A stretch of 64,000 nt of DNA from Exiguobacterium sp. AM39-5BH (GCF_003467445.1 NZ_QSGS01000001.1:501840-565839), one strand, 5' to 3'; positions 27,484-36,732 are shown, counted from the first letter of the stretch. Translations and numbers: made by a program. Notes: generated by a model from the sequence alone, not told the origin.

Positions 27484-28332
27484 ATGAAACGTATGACAAA
27501 AGGTTTGGCAGCATCCCTATTATTGGCTGTCCCGCTCGCGGCGTGTGGTGATTCTAGCACCGATCAGGCCGAAACTTCGCGCTGGGATGAGATCAAAGAA
27601 GAAGGTACACTCACTGTCGGTACAGCGGGCACGCTCTACCCGGCCTCGTTCCGCGAAGAGGATAGCGATGCGTTGACAGGGTTTGACGTCGAGCTCATGA
27701 AAGAGGTTGGGAAACGTCTTGACCTCGAGGTTCAATTTAAAGAAATGGCGTTCGACAACATGTTGACGAGCGTTCAAAACGGGCAAGTCGACGTGGCGGC
27801 GAACGATATCTCGGTCACTGAGGACCGGAAAGAGAAGTTCGCCTTCTCGACGCCATACAAGTACACGTACGGGACGGCTATCGTTCGCAAGAGCGATCTA
27901 TCAGGCATCGAGTCACTTGAGGATTTGAAAGGTAAGAAAGCCGCTGGAGAAGCGACGACCGTCTTCATGGACGTGGCACGTCAATACGGGGCCGAGGAAG
28001 TCATCTACGACAACGCATCGAACGATCAGTACCTTCGTGACGTCTCGACAGGACGGACCGACGTCATCTTGAACGACTACTATCTCCAGACGCTCGCCCT
28101 CGCCTTCTTCCCGGAGTTCGATATCACGATTCACCCGGATATCGCCTATAACCCGCAGGAAGTCGCATTCTTGATGGACAAGGAGAATGCAGAGCTCCAA
28201 GAGAACATCGACCGCGTCCTTGCGGAGATGCTTGAAGACGGCACGGTGAAAGAGTTATCGGAAACGTTCTATAACGGTGCCGATGTCTCGGTCGAACCGG
28301 ACGTCGACGCGACCATCGTCGAATTGGACTAA
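27484..28332 (+). CDS. Polar amino acid (cystine-type) ABC substrate-binding lipoprotein
   Basis: 282 residues. Lipoprotein signal ending PLAAC (Cys21). SBP_bac_3 domain: GTLTVGTAGTLYPASF, LTGFDVELMKEVGKRLDLEVQF, VQNGQVDVAANDISVTEDRKEKFAFSTPY, TDVILNDYY and NPQEVAFLMDKEN. It resembles the L-cystine binders TcyJ/TcyK. It binds substrate outside the membrane and passes it to the permease encoded 6 bases downstream. Confidence 0.88.
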   Translation: MKRMTKGLAASLLLAVPLAACGDSSTDQAETSRWDEIKEEGTLTVGTAGTLYPASFREEDSDALTGFDVELMKEVGKRLDLEVQFKEMAFDNMLTSVQNGQVDVAANDISVTEDRKEKFAFSTPYKYTYGTAIVRKSDLSGIESLEDLKGKKAAGEATTVFMDVARQYGAEEVIYDNASNDQYLRDVSTGRTDVILNDYYLQTLALAFFPEFDITIHPDIAYNPQEVAFLMDKENAELQENIDRVLAEMLEDGTVKELSETFYNGADVSVEPDVDATIVELD

Positions 28333-28338
28333 GCGCTC

Positions 28339-29034
28339 ATGTTCGAAGGTGTGAAATGGGAAGCGATTTTTGACGTCGACTTGGCTGTGCGCTCATTCCC
28401 TTATTTGCTAGGCGGCTTGCCGAACACGCTTTGGATCTCATTCGTCAGCATGTTGTTCGGCTTGTTGCTCGGTCTCGTGCTCGCCCTCGGAAAACTGTCA
28501 CCGTCTCGGTTGTTGCGGTTCCCGTCGACGTTCTATATCTCGTTCATGCGGGGGGTACCGATTCTGATTATCCTGTTCATCTTATATTCAGGATTTCCGT
28601 TCATCGGCATCGAATTCGCGGCGCTGACGGCGGCAATCATCGGGTTCAGCCTGAACTCGGCGGCCTATATCGCGGAGATCGTCCGGGCTGCGATCCGTGC
28701 CGTCGACCCGGGACAGGTCGAGGCGGCCCGCTCGCTCGGGATGACGAAGTGGCAGACACTAAAAGGGGTCGTCTTGCCACAGGCGACGCGAATCGCCCTC
28801 CCCCCGCTTTCGAACGTATTTCTCGATTTGATTAAAGCGAGTTCGCTCGCCGCCATGATCACCGTCCCGGAAATTTTCAACAAGGCGAAAATCGTCGGGG
28901 GCCGGGAATTCGATTATATGACCGTCTACTTGGTCGTCGCCTTGATTTATTGGGGCATCTGTACGTTCATGTCCTTCTTCCAAGACTGGCTGGAGCGGCA
29001 TTTCGAACGCTATTTGGATACACCGAAACGATGA
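28339..29034 (+). CDS. Polar amino acid ABC permease (HisM/TcyL-like)
   Basis: 231 residues with about five membrane helices (GLPNTLWISFVSMLFGLLLG and others). The EAA loop is GQVEAARSLGMTKWQTLKGVVLPQA. It pairs with the preceding binding protein. No ATPase gene follows: the operon ends at a terminator overlapping the stop codon. The system must therefore borrow an ATP-binding subunit from elsewhere in the genome. Confidence 0.9.
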   Translation: MFEGVKWEAIFDVDLAVRSFPYLLGGLPNTLWISFVSMLFGLLLGLVLALGKLSPSRLLRFPSTFYISFMRGVPILIILFILYSGFPFIGIEFAALTAAIIGFSLNSAAYIAEIVRAAIRAVDPGQVEAARSLGMTKWQTLKGVVLPQATRIALPPLSNVFLDLIKASSLAAMITVPEIFNKAKIVGGREFDYMTVYLVVALIYWGICTFMSFFQDWLERHFERYLDTPKR

Positions 29035-29054
29035 CGATCACGTCATCGTTTTTT
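29027..29054 (+). terminator. Intrinsic terminator
   Basis: AACGATGACG / CGTCATCGTT perfect stem with ATCA loop, TTTTTTG tail; includes the permease stop codon. Confidence 0.92.
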
Positions 29055-29131
29055 GTTTATCGTTTTGCGTAAGCGTCGAGTGTGCTATGATTTTTATAAA
29101 TATTCAGAAAATAGACGGGGGGACTTACATT

Positions 29132-30040
29132 ATGGTGCAACAATGGACGACACATTTAAACGATCAAGTGATTGGGCAGTCGAAGGCGATTAAGCTGTCG
29201 ACGATCGCCCTCCTCTCCGGGGGGCATGTGCTGCTCGAGGACCGGCCTGGTACCGGCAAGACGACGCTCGCGCGGAGCCTGGCGACGTCGGTCTCGGCCG
29301 CGTTCCAACGCGTACAGTGCACACCGGACACGCTACCGAGTGACATTTTAGGGATGGAGCTGTTCAATCCGACGACGGGCACGTTCGAACGCCGGACCGG
29401 ACCAATCTTCACGTCGATTTTACTCGTCGATGAGATTAACCGGACGACACCACGGACACAGTCAGCACTGCTCGAGGCGATGCAGGAGCGTCAAGTGACG
29501 CTCGGTGAGGTGTCGCTGCGTCTTCCCGACCCGTTCTTCGTCATCGCGACGCAAAACCCGTTCGATGGGCAAGGGACGTTCCCGTTGCCGCAGGCTCAGC
29601 TCGACCGCTTCTTGTTCAAGCTGTCGCTCGCCCCGTTGTCACGGGAGTCGGAACGTCGATTGCTGCGGAACGAGCATTTGAGTGCGGCTCCGTTCACGTT
29701 GCAACAGACCGAACTTGCCGAGATGCAGCAAGCCGTCCGTGACGTCTTGTTCCACGAGGCGATGGAGGACTATCTCCTCGATTTCGTCGAGGCGCTCCGT
29801 CACCACCGGGACATCGAGGTCGGACCGAGTCCACGGGCGACGCTCGCCTATACGATGGCGGCCCGGGCGCATGCCTATATGGACGGACGGGATTACGTGT
29901 CACCGGAAGACATCCGCGCGCTCGCCTTGCCGATTCTTGGGCACCGTATCGTCTTGACGGTCGAGGCGTCGCTTAAGACGAAACCGTCTAAACTAATCAA
30001 ATCTGTGCTCGAGACCATCCCGGTCCCATCCGAGGTGTGA
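29132..30040 (+). CDS. MoxR-family AAA+ ATPase
   Basis: 302 residues from ATG 29132 (GGGGGGACTTACATT upstream). Walker A RPGTGKTT (38-45), Walker B LLVDEINR (97-104), sensor ATQNPFDGQGTFPLPQAQLDRF (139-160), and lid domain 190-302 with EVGPSPRATLAYTMAARAHAYM. MoxR ATPases act as chaperone-like remodelers, usually with DUF58 and vWA or transglutaminase partners, in envelope maturation or stress. It is the first gene of a four-gene operon. Confidence 0.93.
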   Translation: MVQQWTTHLNDQVIGQSKAIKLSTIALLSGGHVLLEDRPGTGKTTLARSLATSVSAAFQRVQCTPDTLPSDILGMELFNPTTGTFERRTGPIFTSILLVDEINRTTPRTQSALLEAMQERQVTLGEVSLRLPDPFFVIATQNPFDGQGTFPLPQAQLDRFLFKLSLAPLSRESERRLLRNEHLSAAPFTLQQTELAEMQQAVRDVLFHEAMEDYLLDFVEALRHHRDIEVGPSPRATLAYTMAARAHAYMDGRDYVSPEDIRALALPILGHRIVLTVEASLKTKPSKLIKSVLETIPVPSEV

Positions 30041-30041
30041 C

Positions 30042-31070
30042 ATGCAACTCGTCAGCCCTCGCTACCTCGAGTCTGGGTATATGTGGCTCTTGTTCGTCGT
30101 CGGGGTGTTCACCGCCCTGTACGGCAACGTCTTCCTCGCGAGTGTGATTATCGGTTTCAGCCTATACGCGCTCATTATGCCGGAGCTGTTGTTCCGGCTC
30201 GCCGAGTACGTACACGTCGAAGTGACCGACGAGCTGAAGCTGTTCCCGAACGATGAAGAGACGTATACAATCAAATTGGTTTCAACTGCTCCTGTCCCGC
30301 TCGGTGTCGTCCGTCTGTCAGGATATCTCCATCCGACCGTCGAGTCGGAGGAACACGCCTTCTGGCGCCAAGAGAACTATGTCGGACGCGAGGCGGCCGT
30401 CGCCTATACGCTCCCGCTTAAGGCAATTCGGCGCGGCCCGATCCGCATGGAGGCAATCGGTATGGAGATTCGTGACCCGCTCCGTATGTTCTCACTCTAT
30501 AAGGAAGACCCGCTCGACCGCATCGGTTATGTGTTCCCTGAATTCCTACCCTATCCGATCCCGAAGCGGCCGCCGACGTTACCCGGGGAAGAGATGGTCC
30601 GTCACAGCGCTTACCGGGATCCGGAGACGTTCCAATCAGTGGCCCCGTATCATGGGCAACCGATGCGGCAACTGTATTGGTCGGCCTATGCGAAGACGGG
30701 CGAACTGCTCGCCCGCACCGAGCAACCCGTCCAAGCGAACGAATATGTCGTCGTGCTCGACTTGCTGACGAAAGACGGACGCGCCCTCACCCATCAGATG
30801 GAGCGGTTGATCTCGCAGGCGGCAGCGCTATGCCGCGACTTCGAGAAAGAGAACGCGAGCTATGGGCTGATTGTGCCGACATTGACGAAGGAAGGGATCA
30901 CCTATGACCTCGCACCGGGGAGCGGTGAGACGCATTTCCGCAAGGTCATGACGACGCTCGCATGTCTATCGGAGCGTGACTTCCCGCTCGCCCGGTCGCT
31001 GTTCGAACGGAAAGTCGCCAAATACGGCGGCAGCCAATCGATTTTACGGCTCGGAGGTGACGGCCGATGA
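30042..31070 (+). CDS. DUF58 domain membrane protein
   Basis: 342 residues. Two N-terminal membrane helices (about 10-45), a beta-rich linker (VRLSGYLHPTVESEEHAFW), then the DUF58 block PYHGQPMRQLYWSAYAKTGELLARTEQPVQANEYVVVLDLLT (about 200-240), a vWA-like fold without the full MIDAS motif. It begins 1 base after moxR and overlaps the next gene by 4. Standard partner of MoxR. Confidence 0.9.
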   Translation: MQLVSPRYLESGYMWLLFVVGVFTALYGNVFLASVIIGFSLYALIMPELLFRLAEYVHVEVTDELKLFPNDEETYTIKLVSTAPVPLGVVRLSGYLHPTVESEEHAFWRQENYVGREAAVAYTLPLKAIRRGPIRMEAIGMEIRDPLRMFSLYKEDPLDRIGYVFPEFLPYPIPKRPPTLPGEEMVRHSAYRDPETFQSVAPYHGQPMRQLYWSAYAKTGELLARTEQPVQANEYVVVLDLLTKDGRALTHQMERLISQAAALCRDFEKENASYGLIVPTLTKEGITYDLAPGSGETHFRKVMTTLACLSERDFPLARSLFERKVAKYGGSQSILRLGGDGR

Positions 31071-31471
31071 GACTGCTTTGGTGGGCCTTCGCCGCTTTTT
31101 ATGTCGGTCACGCGTTTCCACTCGTCTTTCTCTTGACGCTCCGATTGCCGCGCAACTGGCAACTCGGGGTGCAGACGTTCTTGAGCATCGCCGCCCTTTG
31201 GTTCTCCTATGAGATGAGCGTGACGTTGCTCTTGTTCACGTACGTCCACGCCTTTATCCGGACGCTCGATTGGACGGACCGTTACGCGATCGCGAGCGTG
31301 CTCTTCTTGATCGTCGATTGGTTGTTCCCGCCGGCGTCGCAGCCGCTCGCGATGATCACATTCCCGTTCCTGTTCTTGTTTTGGCAGCGGAGCCTCTATT
31401 ACCGCCGTGATTATAAACGGATGCTGTCGACACTCGTCGTCGCCCTTGCAATCGGTCTCGGCCTGGCGTGA
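31067..31471 (+). CDS. Small polytopic membrane protein of the MoxR operon
   Basis: 134 residues, nearly all hydrophobic with about four membrane helices (RLLWWAFAAFYVGHAFPLVFL, VLFLIVDWLFPPAS, PFLFLFWQRSLYYRRDYKRM, TLVVALAIGLGLA). It takes the place of the N-terminal membrane part of the DUF3488/transglutaminase protein found in other MoxR operons, but no transglutaminase domain is present. Coupled by ATGA-type overlaps to both neighbours. Confidence 0.78.
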   Translation: MRLLWWAFAAFYVGHAFPLVFLLTLRLPRNWQLGVQTFLSIAALWFSYEMSVTLLLFTYVHAFIRTLDWTDRYAIASVLFLIVDWLFPPASQPLAMITFPFLFLFWQRSLYYRRDYKRMLSTLVVALAIGLGLA

Positions 31472-32043
31472 TCATCCGGACGATTAAAGAGTTATTGTTC
31501 GGTAACCTCGTCGCCTGGATTCGTCCCATCTTCGTGTGGATCGGGAGCTGGTTCGATGGGTTCAACTTGGATCCGACCGACCGTGTCAACCGGATTATCG
31601 TGCCGGACAATCCGAACATCGATGCCGAGACGATTTCGAATGAGACGTTGCTCGAATCGGCGACGAATCAATCGCTGTTCTTGATTTTGGCGTTTCTCGT
31701 CCTTTTGGTCGGATTGGTCGCGTTGTTCATCTACTTGCAACGCCGTAAAGAGATTCAAGAGGATGTGACGGTGCCGAAGCAGCGCCATCAGGCGGCGGAT
31801 GCCGTCCGTCGCGCTACACGGGCCCCACGACACGTTCGTTTGCTCGATGCCGGGCGCCGGCTCGAACAGGCCCATCCTCGTCATCGTGAGGAGACGGTCA
31901 TGGAATGGTTCGACCGCATCGGATTCAGCGAAGGGAGTCGCTTCGCCGTCTGGCTCGAGGCCGCCGAGTACGGGGAGAAAGAAGCCCCGGTACCCATTGT
32001 CGAGGCGTTCGAACGACATGTCACCCAGACGCTCAACAGATAA
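31468..32043 (+). CDS. DUF4129-like single-pass membrane protein
   Basis: 191 residues. One membrane helix, about 68-90 (LFLILAFLVLLVGLVALFIYL), followed by a cytoplasmic tail with VRLLDAGRRLEQAHPRHREETVMEWFDRI, the short DUF4129-type motif (L...E...PR..ETV.EW..RI). Related tails occur at 62067 and in the chimera at 43498. Last gene of the MoxR operon; a strong hairpin follows. Confidence 0.75.
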   Translation: MIIRTIKELLFGNLVAWIRPIFVWIGSWFDGFNLDPTDRVNRIIVPDNPNIDAETISNETLLESATNQSLFLILAFLVLLVGLVALFIYLQRRKEIQEDVTVPKQRHQAADAVRRATRAPRHVRLLDAGRRLEQAHPRHREETVMEWFDRIGFSEGSRFAVWLEAAEYGEKEAPVPIVEAFERHVTQTLNR

Positions 32044-32094
32044 AAGACCAGTCAGTTCGCCGAGTATTTTCGGACGATCTGGCTGGTCTTTTTT
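32042..32094. terminator. Bidirectional terminator
   Basis: AAAAGACCAGTCAG opposite CTGGCTGGTCTTTT with flanking A and T runs; between convergent operon and cls gene. Confidence 0.8.
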
Positions 32095-33558
32095 AGAGAA
32101 TCGGGCTGAGCAGACGTGACACGCTCTCTTTGAAGCGGATCCATTTCGTCCGTGTCTCATAACGCTCAATCGTCAACCTGTCGGCACATGCGAGGTCTCG
32201 ATTGAATGCATCGATGACGGACCGGGCCACGACCTCATCATAGACGAGCGCTGAGATCTCGAAATTGAGACGGAAACTGCGCGCGTCGATGTTCGTCGTT
32301 CCGATCGAGGCGACCTCGCCATCGATGACGAGCGTCTTCGCATGGAGGAACCCACCTTCATACGTATATACTTCGGCACCGTAGCGGACGAGCTCGGCCG
32401 CATTCGTATACGTCGCCCAATAGACAAACATGTGATCCGGCTTGTTCGGAATCATCAGGCGGATCTTCGTCCCGGACATGAGCGCATTGCGGCAGGCGTC
32501 GAGGAAGCTGGCGTCAGGGATGAAATATGGGGTCTGGATGTAAATCGTCTCTTTCGCCTAGGTGATCATCTTGACGAGCATGTTTTTCAAGTGCTCGGTC
32601 GACGAGTTCGGGCCAGACGTGACGATTTGAACCGGGGAATGTGCCGTCTCGAGCAGGATGGTCGGCCAAAGGAAGTCTTCTTTCTCGGCCCGATGTTTCG
32701 TCGGTACGGCACGGTTCCAATCGAGGAGGAAACGCTCGAGCAATTCACGAACCGCCTCCCCTCTCATCCGCAGATGCACGTCGCGCCAATAGACGAACTG
32801 TCGATTCGTGCCCAAATATTCATTCCCGACGTTGAAGCCACCGATATAGCCGATGTCCCCGTCGATGATACATAGCTTTCGGTGATTCCGGTTATTGACG
32901 CGGAAGTTGATACCGAGGCGTGACGGGAAGAACGACTTCACCTCGCCGCCGTGCACGAGGAGCTGTTTGAAATGGGAGCGTCGCAATCCCCGTGAGCCGA
33001 CGGCGTCATAGAGCAGACGTACTTTGACGCCTTCCTTGGCCCGGCGTGTGAGTGCCTCGATGAGCGCTTGGCCGAGCGAGTCGTTTTGGATTATATAGTA
33101 TTGGATATTGATTTCCTTTGTTGCCACCTCGATGTCATGGAACAACGCTTCGAACTTCTGCTCGCCGTCATGGATGACCTGAATCGCATTATGATACGTC
33201 ACGAGCGCATTTGTGGAGGATAAGTTCAAGCGGGCGAGCCTCGATATTTTGATAAGAGCGGGTCATGGGCGAAAAGCCCTTCATGCGCATCAAGCTCGGT
33301 CAATTGGTCGTCGACGTGTTTGGCGTACTCGTGACGACGCTCCTCGTCGACTTGATAAAAGTTGTTCGATTTGATTAACCGTCCGAAGAAGATGTAGATG
33401 AAGAAACCGAGCAGTGGGATGAAAAACAGCACGAGCAACCAAGCCCACGTCGAACCGGTGTCACGCCGCTCGAAGAAGATGATGGTGACGGCGAACGTCA
33501 CGTTCAGGACAATCAGTACGATACCAAGAATACTGATGATGATTTCAGTTGGGACCAT
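32093..33558 (-). pseudogene. cls: Cardiolipin synthase, one frameshift and one in-frame TAG
   Basis: The N-terminus (33558 down) has two membrane helices, FAVTIIFFERRDTGSTWAWLLV and PLLGFFIYIFFGR. The frame breaks near 33232 (RGSP, then RLNLSSTNALV). Phospholipase-D motif 1 is HRKLCIIDGDIGYIGGFN. After MLVKMIT comes an in-frame TAG at 32558-32560, then AKETIYIQTPYFIPD and motif 2 HAKTLVIDGEVASIGTTN. Whole length is about 487 residues, normal for Cls. Restored, it would condense two phosphatidylglycerols into cardiolipin. Two independent lesions make real decay more likely here than in single-indel genes. Confidence 0.88.
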
Positions 33559-33641
33559 CTCGACGCCTCCTTTATCCTCTAGTTTACCCGATGATGGGCA
33601 AAACGAAATGCTCGTTTACAGATACCGCGTCTACAACACAA

Positions 33642-33667
33642 AAAAACACCGCGCCTGCGGTGTTTTT
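33642..33667. terminator. Terminator after the LysM-3D gene
   Basis: AAAAACACCGC / GCGGTGTTTTT with GCCT loop. Confidence 0.85.
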
Positions 33668-33679
33668 GGGGTAAATCGA

Positions 33680-34465
33680 TTAGTTTAAGACTTTGATTGT
33701 GATTGATTTACGACCGAAGTTGAGCGCTTGCTCTTGTGTCGGCATCAAGATATCGATTTTGTTACCTTTGATGGCGCCACCAGTATCTCCAGCGATTGCT
33801 TCGCCGTAGCCTTCAACCCATACTTTAGAGCCGAGTGGGATGACTGAAGGGTCAACCGCGATGACTTTTTGGTTCGGGTTCGAGCGGACGTCGATTCCTG
33901 TTGCCGTGATTCCTGAGCATCCTGCACAGTATGGCGTGTAAGCCGTTGCTTCCACAGTCATCGTCTTACCTGAAGCCGGAGCTTGGGTTTGCGTTGTCGA
34001 CGTAGACTGTTTCGTCACTGGTGAAGATGTTGATGCTTTTGGTTTAGCGGTTGGTGCGTTGTTCGCAACCGATGCTGCGTTTGCACCTTTAACAGAGAAT
34101 TGTTGACCTGGGAAAATGAGATCAGATTTAAGACCGTTCCATGTCATCAATTGGTTGACAGATACACCGTTGTTTGTCGCGATACGATACAACGTGTCGC
34201 CTGCTTTAACTGTATACGTGCTTGCTTTAGATGAGCTTGCTTTAGCTTCTGACTTCGCGAGCTTCAATACTTGATTAGGGTAGATCATATTAGAGTTTAA
34301 GCCGTTCGCTTGTTTAATGTCATTAACTGATACACCGTTGTTCACGGCGATACGGTAAAGTGTATCTCCAGACTGAACTGTGTGTGTTGATGCTGCCGAA
34401 GCTGGAGCAGCGACTCCTAAACTAAGGCCAGCGAGTGCCGTTAGTGTCAATAGTGGTTTTTTCAT
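33680..34465 (-). CDS. Secreted LysM-3D domain cell-wall hydrolase (YocH-like)
   Basis: 261 residues. Signal peptide to about residue 24 (APASAAS). Two LysM domains, about 27-70 (HTVQSGDTLYRIAVNNGVS) and 83-126 (YTVKAGDTLYRIATNNGVS). A Ser/Thr/Ala-rich linker leads to a C-terminal 3D domain (about 165-261), with ATAYTPYCAGC, VDPSVIPLGSKVW, AGDTGGAIKGNKIDI and conserved aspartates. LysM binds peptidoglycan; the 3D fold is a lytic transglycosylase-type catalytic domain as in YocH. Codon use is AT-richer than its neighbours, common for highly expressed secreted proteins. Confidence 0.92.
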   Translation of the reverse strand: MKKPLLTLTALAGLSLGVAAPASAASTHTVQSGDTLYRIAVNNGVSVNDIKQANGLNSNMIYPNQVLKLAKSEAKASSSKASTYTVKAGDTLYRIATNNGVSVNQLMTWNGLKSDLIFPGQQFSVKGANAASVANNAPTAKPKASTSSPVTKQSTSTTQTQAPASGKTMTVEATAYTPYCAGCSGITATGIDVRSNPNQKVIAVDPSVIPLGSKVWVEGYGEAIAGDTGGAIKGNKIDILMPTQEQALNFGRKSITIKVLN

Positions 34466-34498
34466 AAGAATATTCCTCCCTTTTCTAACGCCCCCTTA

Positions 34499-34564
34499 CT
34501 GTAACACCTCTATATTTCACTGCCGTTACAGCCTGATATGAGAGTGATATCAGTTCAGTTACAG
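34499..34564 (-). promoter_or_regulatory. Structured leader upstream of LysM-3D gene
   Basis: CTGTAAC (34499-34505) pairs with GTTACAG (34525-34531), which is repeated at 34558-34564. Between them CTGATAT / ATATCAG forms a 7-bp stem with a 7-base loop. TGTAAC elements resemble half-sites of WalR boxes, but the required 5-base spacing between direct repeats is not seen. Role unproven. Confidence 0.4.
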
Positions 34565-34673
34565 AACTTTATTGGCGAGAAGTCAAGAGTGAATTTCTTA
34601 CAAAATGGATACAAAGGGCTTCGTTGAGCCATTTTCGTCTATACTAAAGACAAGAGAAAGGAGGTTTTAGTCT

Positions 34674-34934
34674 TTGGGACTATTACTGTTATATTACATT
34701 GTGACTAATTTACTAGCATTTATGTCATTTTTCATCGATAAACGTCGTGCAAAATCAGGAGAGTGGCGTATTTCAGAACGAATGTTACTCATTCTCGTCT
34801 GGATCGGTGGCGCATTCGGGGCCTATCTCGCGATGCGCCTCTTCCGACATAAGACGTTGAAGCCGATGTTTCGGATCGGTGTCCCGATCGCCATCTTGGT
34901 GCACGCCGGTATCACGGGCTGGTTCATCTTCTGA
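34674..34934 (+). CDS. DUF1294 small membrane protein
   Basis: 86 residues from TTG 34674, ribosome site AAAGGAGGTTTTAGTC. Three membrane helices. The DUF1294 signature is FFIDKRRAKSGEWRISERMLLILVWIGGAFGAYLAMRLFRHKTLKPMF. Family function unknown. Confidence 0.88.
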   Translation: MGLLLLYYIVTNLLAFMSFFIDKRRAKSGEWRISERMLLILVWIGGAFGAYLAMRLFRHKTLKPMFRIGVPIAILVHAGITGWFIF

Positions 34935-35050
34935 CGCCTTTATATAGAAGGAACTCGTTCGCACTGTCCAACGGAGATGTGGTCGAAATGTCTGGATTGA
35001 CGCTTGGTGGCGAGATATTAAAGTCTCTAGTCGGTGCGAAACCGAAATAA
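34931..35050 (+). pseudogene. Fragment resembling the C-terminal end of a gene
   Basis: An open stretch without a start or ribosome site reads RRNSFALSNGDVVEMSGLTLGG and ends KSLVGAKPK before TAA at 35048. Its composition is protein-like, but nothing upstream in frame is coding. Probably a leftover of a deleted gene. Confidence 0.3.
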
Positions 35051-35074
35051 ATGTTTGATTGTTGAGGTGTGGGG

Positions 35075-35872
35075 ATGAAAGTCGAAACAAATATGATTGA
35101 CGTCGAGTCGTGGACCGAACGGACGATGGAGATCGGGTTCACGACCAATGCGCAGTTTCAAGTCTGGCTGGTCACCCATGGCCAAGTCGAGGTCCGGGTC
35201 AACGGGACCCGTTCACGGCTTCGGCCTGGGATGGCGTTGCTGCTCGACCGAGGACAGGTCACAAAAGTCGAGCGGACAGGCGACTCGTTTCAAATGACGA
35301 TACTTCATGTCGACCCGTTCGACTTGGTGGCACCGCCGCTCGCTGAGCAATACGTCACACCGTTTATCGGGACGATCGGCCATCACATGCTGCATCCGAC
35401 TGAACCGGGTCACAAAGCCGTCCTCGAGACGCTTCATAAAGTAGTCCGGAGTTTACAGAAAGACTCGGCTTTCGCGTTGCTCGATGCGACACTGCAGCTT
35501 GCCGTCGTCTGGCGCTATTGGATTCAACGGCCGCCCGTGACGAGGCGGCATGGACAGGAGCGCATGCAACGCATGATCACTTACATACACGACCATGACA
35601 CGATGAAGCTGTCGCTCGAAGACATCGCCGCTGCCGGTGGACTGAGCCGGGCGGAGTGTTGTCGTTACTTTTCGAAGTGGGGAGACACCTCACCACTCGC
35701 CTATGTCCAAGACGTCCGGATGCAACGGGCCGCACGTCTGTTATGTGCGACGGACATTCCGGTCGCTGAAGTGGCGAACCGGCTCGGCTTTACGAGCGTG
35801 AGCCATTTCGTCCAGACGTTTAAGAAAATACATAACCGAACGCCGCTCGCGTTTCGCAAACAGAAGACATAA
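35075..35872 (+). CDS. AraC-family transcriptional regulator
   Basis: 265 residues from ATG 35075, six bases after GAGGTG. N-terminal cupin-like sensing domain (about 10-90: WLVTHGQVEVRVNGTRSRLRPGMALLL). C-terminal double helix-turn-helix (about 165-262: LSLEDIAAAGGLSRAECCRYFSKWGDTSPLAYVQDVRMQRAARLL and IPVAEVANRLGFTSVSHFVQTFKKIHNRTPLAFR). It probably responds to a sugar or small ligand. Neighbouring targets are not obvious; the convergent SDR gene is broken. Confidence 0.9.
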   Translation: MKVETNMIDVESWTERTMEIGFTTNAQFQVWLVTHGQVEVRVNGTRSRLRPGMALLLDRGQVTKVERTGDSFQMTILHVDPFDLVAPPLAEQYVTPFIGTIGHHMLHPTEPGHKAVLETLHKVVRSLQKDSAFALLDATLQLAVVWRYWIQRPPVTRRHGQERMQRMITYIHDHDTMKLSLEDIAAAGGLSRAECCRYFSKWGDTSPLAYVQDVRMQRAARLLCATDIPVAEVANRLGFTSVSHFVQTFKKIHNRTPLAFRKQKT

Positions 35873-35875
35873 CTA

Positions 35876-35902
35876 AAGCCGACACGCGCGTGTCGGCTTT
35901 TC
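35876..35902. terminator. Intrinsic terminator
   Basis: AAAGCCGACACGC / GCGTGTCGGCTTT perfect stem, TT tail. Confidence 0.85.
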
Positions 35903-35905
35903 TCG

Positions 35906-36492
35906 TTACCGGGCGGTCCAACCGCCGTCCGCTTTCAATACGTCGCCATTGACGAAACTTGAATCGTCGGAGGCGAGGAACAATGCGACCTTGGCGATTT
36001 GCTCCGGTTCACCGATTGGGGCCTCCCCTGCCCCTTGGATGGCGAGCATCCCTAGCTCGCTCGGCGCGGCGTCGTATTGAGCCCGCCCGGCGCGATGGCG
36101 TTGGCCCGAATCTTGTTGAACGTGCCGTACGTGGCGGCGATGTTTTTCGTCAGTCCAATCAGTGCATGCTTCGAGGCGACGTACGAGGCACCGCCCCGTG
36201 TCCCGAACAGACCACCGACCGAGGCGTTATTGATGATGACGCCTCCCGCTTCTTGCTTGTCCATGATGCCAGCATTGTTGACCAAGATGTCTTCCTGCTT
36301 CGTTACGTTCCCGGCGACACCGACGGCTTCCCTGCCGCTCGCTTTAATCTCTGACGCGACCGCTTCGACCGAATCCCCATTCATGTCGACGGCGACGACA
36401 CGCGCCCCTTCTTCGGCAAACAGTTTAGCGATGGCCCGCCCCATCCTTGACCCGGCCCCGGTGACGAGTGCCGTCTTACCTGATAATTTCAC
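35906..36492 (-). pseudogene. Short-chain dehydrogenase, internally deleted and frameshifted
   Basis: GTG 36492 follows AAGGAGGAATGCGGC. It reads KLSGKTALVTGAGSRMGRAIAKLFAEEGA, then NVTKQED joins directly to ILVNNAGIMD, and this joins directly to KQEAGGVIINNAS. About 15 and about 35 residues of the normal SDR core are missing, in frame, including the NxxG helix. The catalytic YxxxK (YVASKHA) remains. A frameshift near 36075 separates the C-terminus (GEPEQIAKVALFLASDDSSFVNGDVLKADGG). About 195 codons against the usual 250. Deletions of this kind point to genuine decay. Confidence 0.85.
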
Positions 36493-36732
36493 GCCGCATT
36501 CCTCCTTGTTGAGACAACTCACAGCGACAGAGGAAACGACAAGTGCATCCTGCTCACGTGTCATTAGTCTATACCCGGATTTGGAGGAAAACGTATCTCT
36601 GTTTGGAAGAATCTGCTTTTGTTCCAATCACTGGTCACGTACAATGGAAAGATACAGATATTGGAATTGAAACATGGCATTCCCGATTGAAGAGGTGCGA
36701 CAGTTTACACAATTTCATAAAGTGAGTGGTCT

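Noticed and set aside
29132..32043. MoxR operon as a MoxR-vWA defence or ternary-complex system
   Set aside because: Gene order and domains (MoxR, DUF58, small membrane protein, DUF4129-like) are the ordinary envelope-type MoxR operon; no vWA-MIDAS or effector gene is present.
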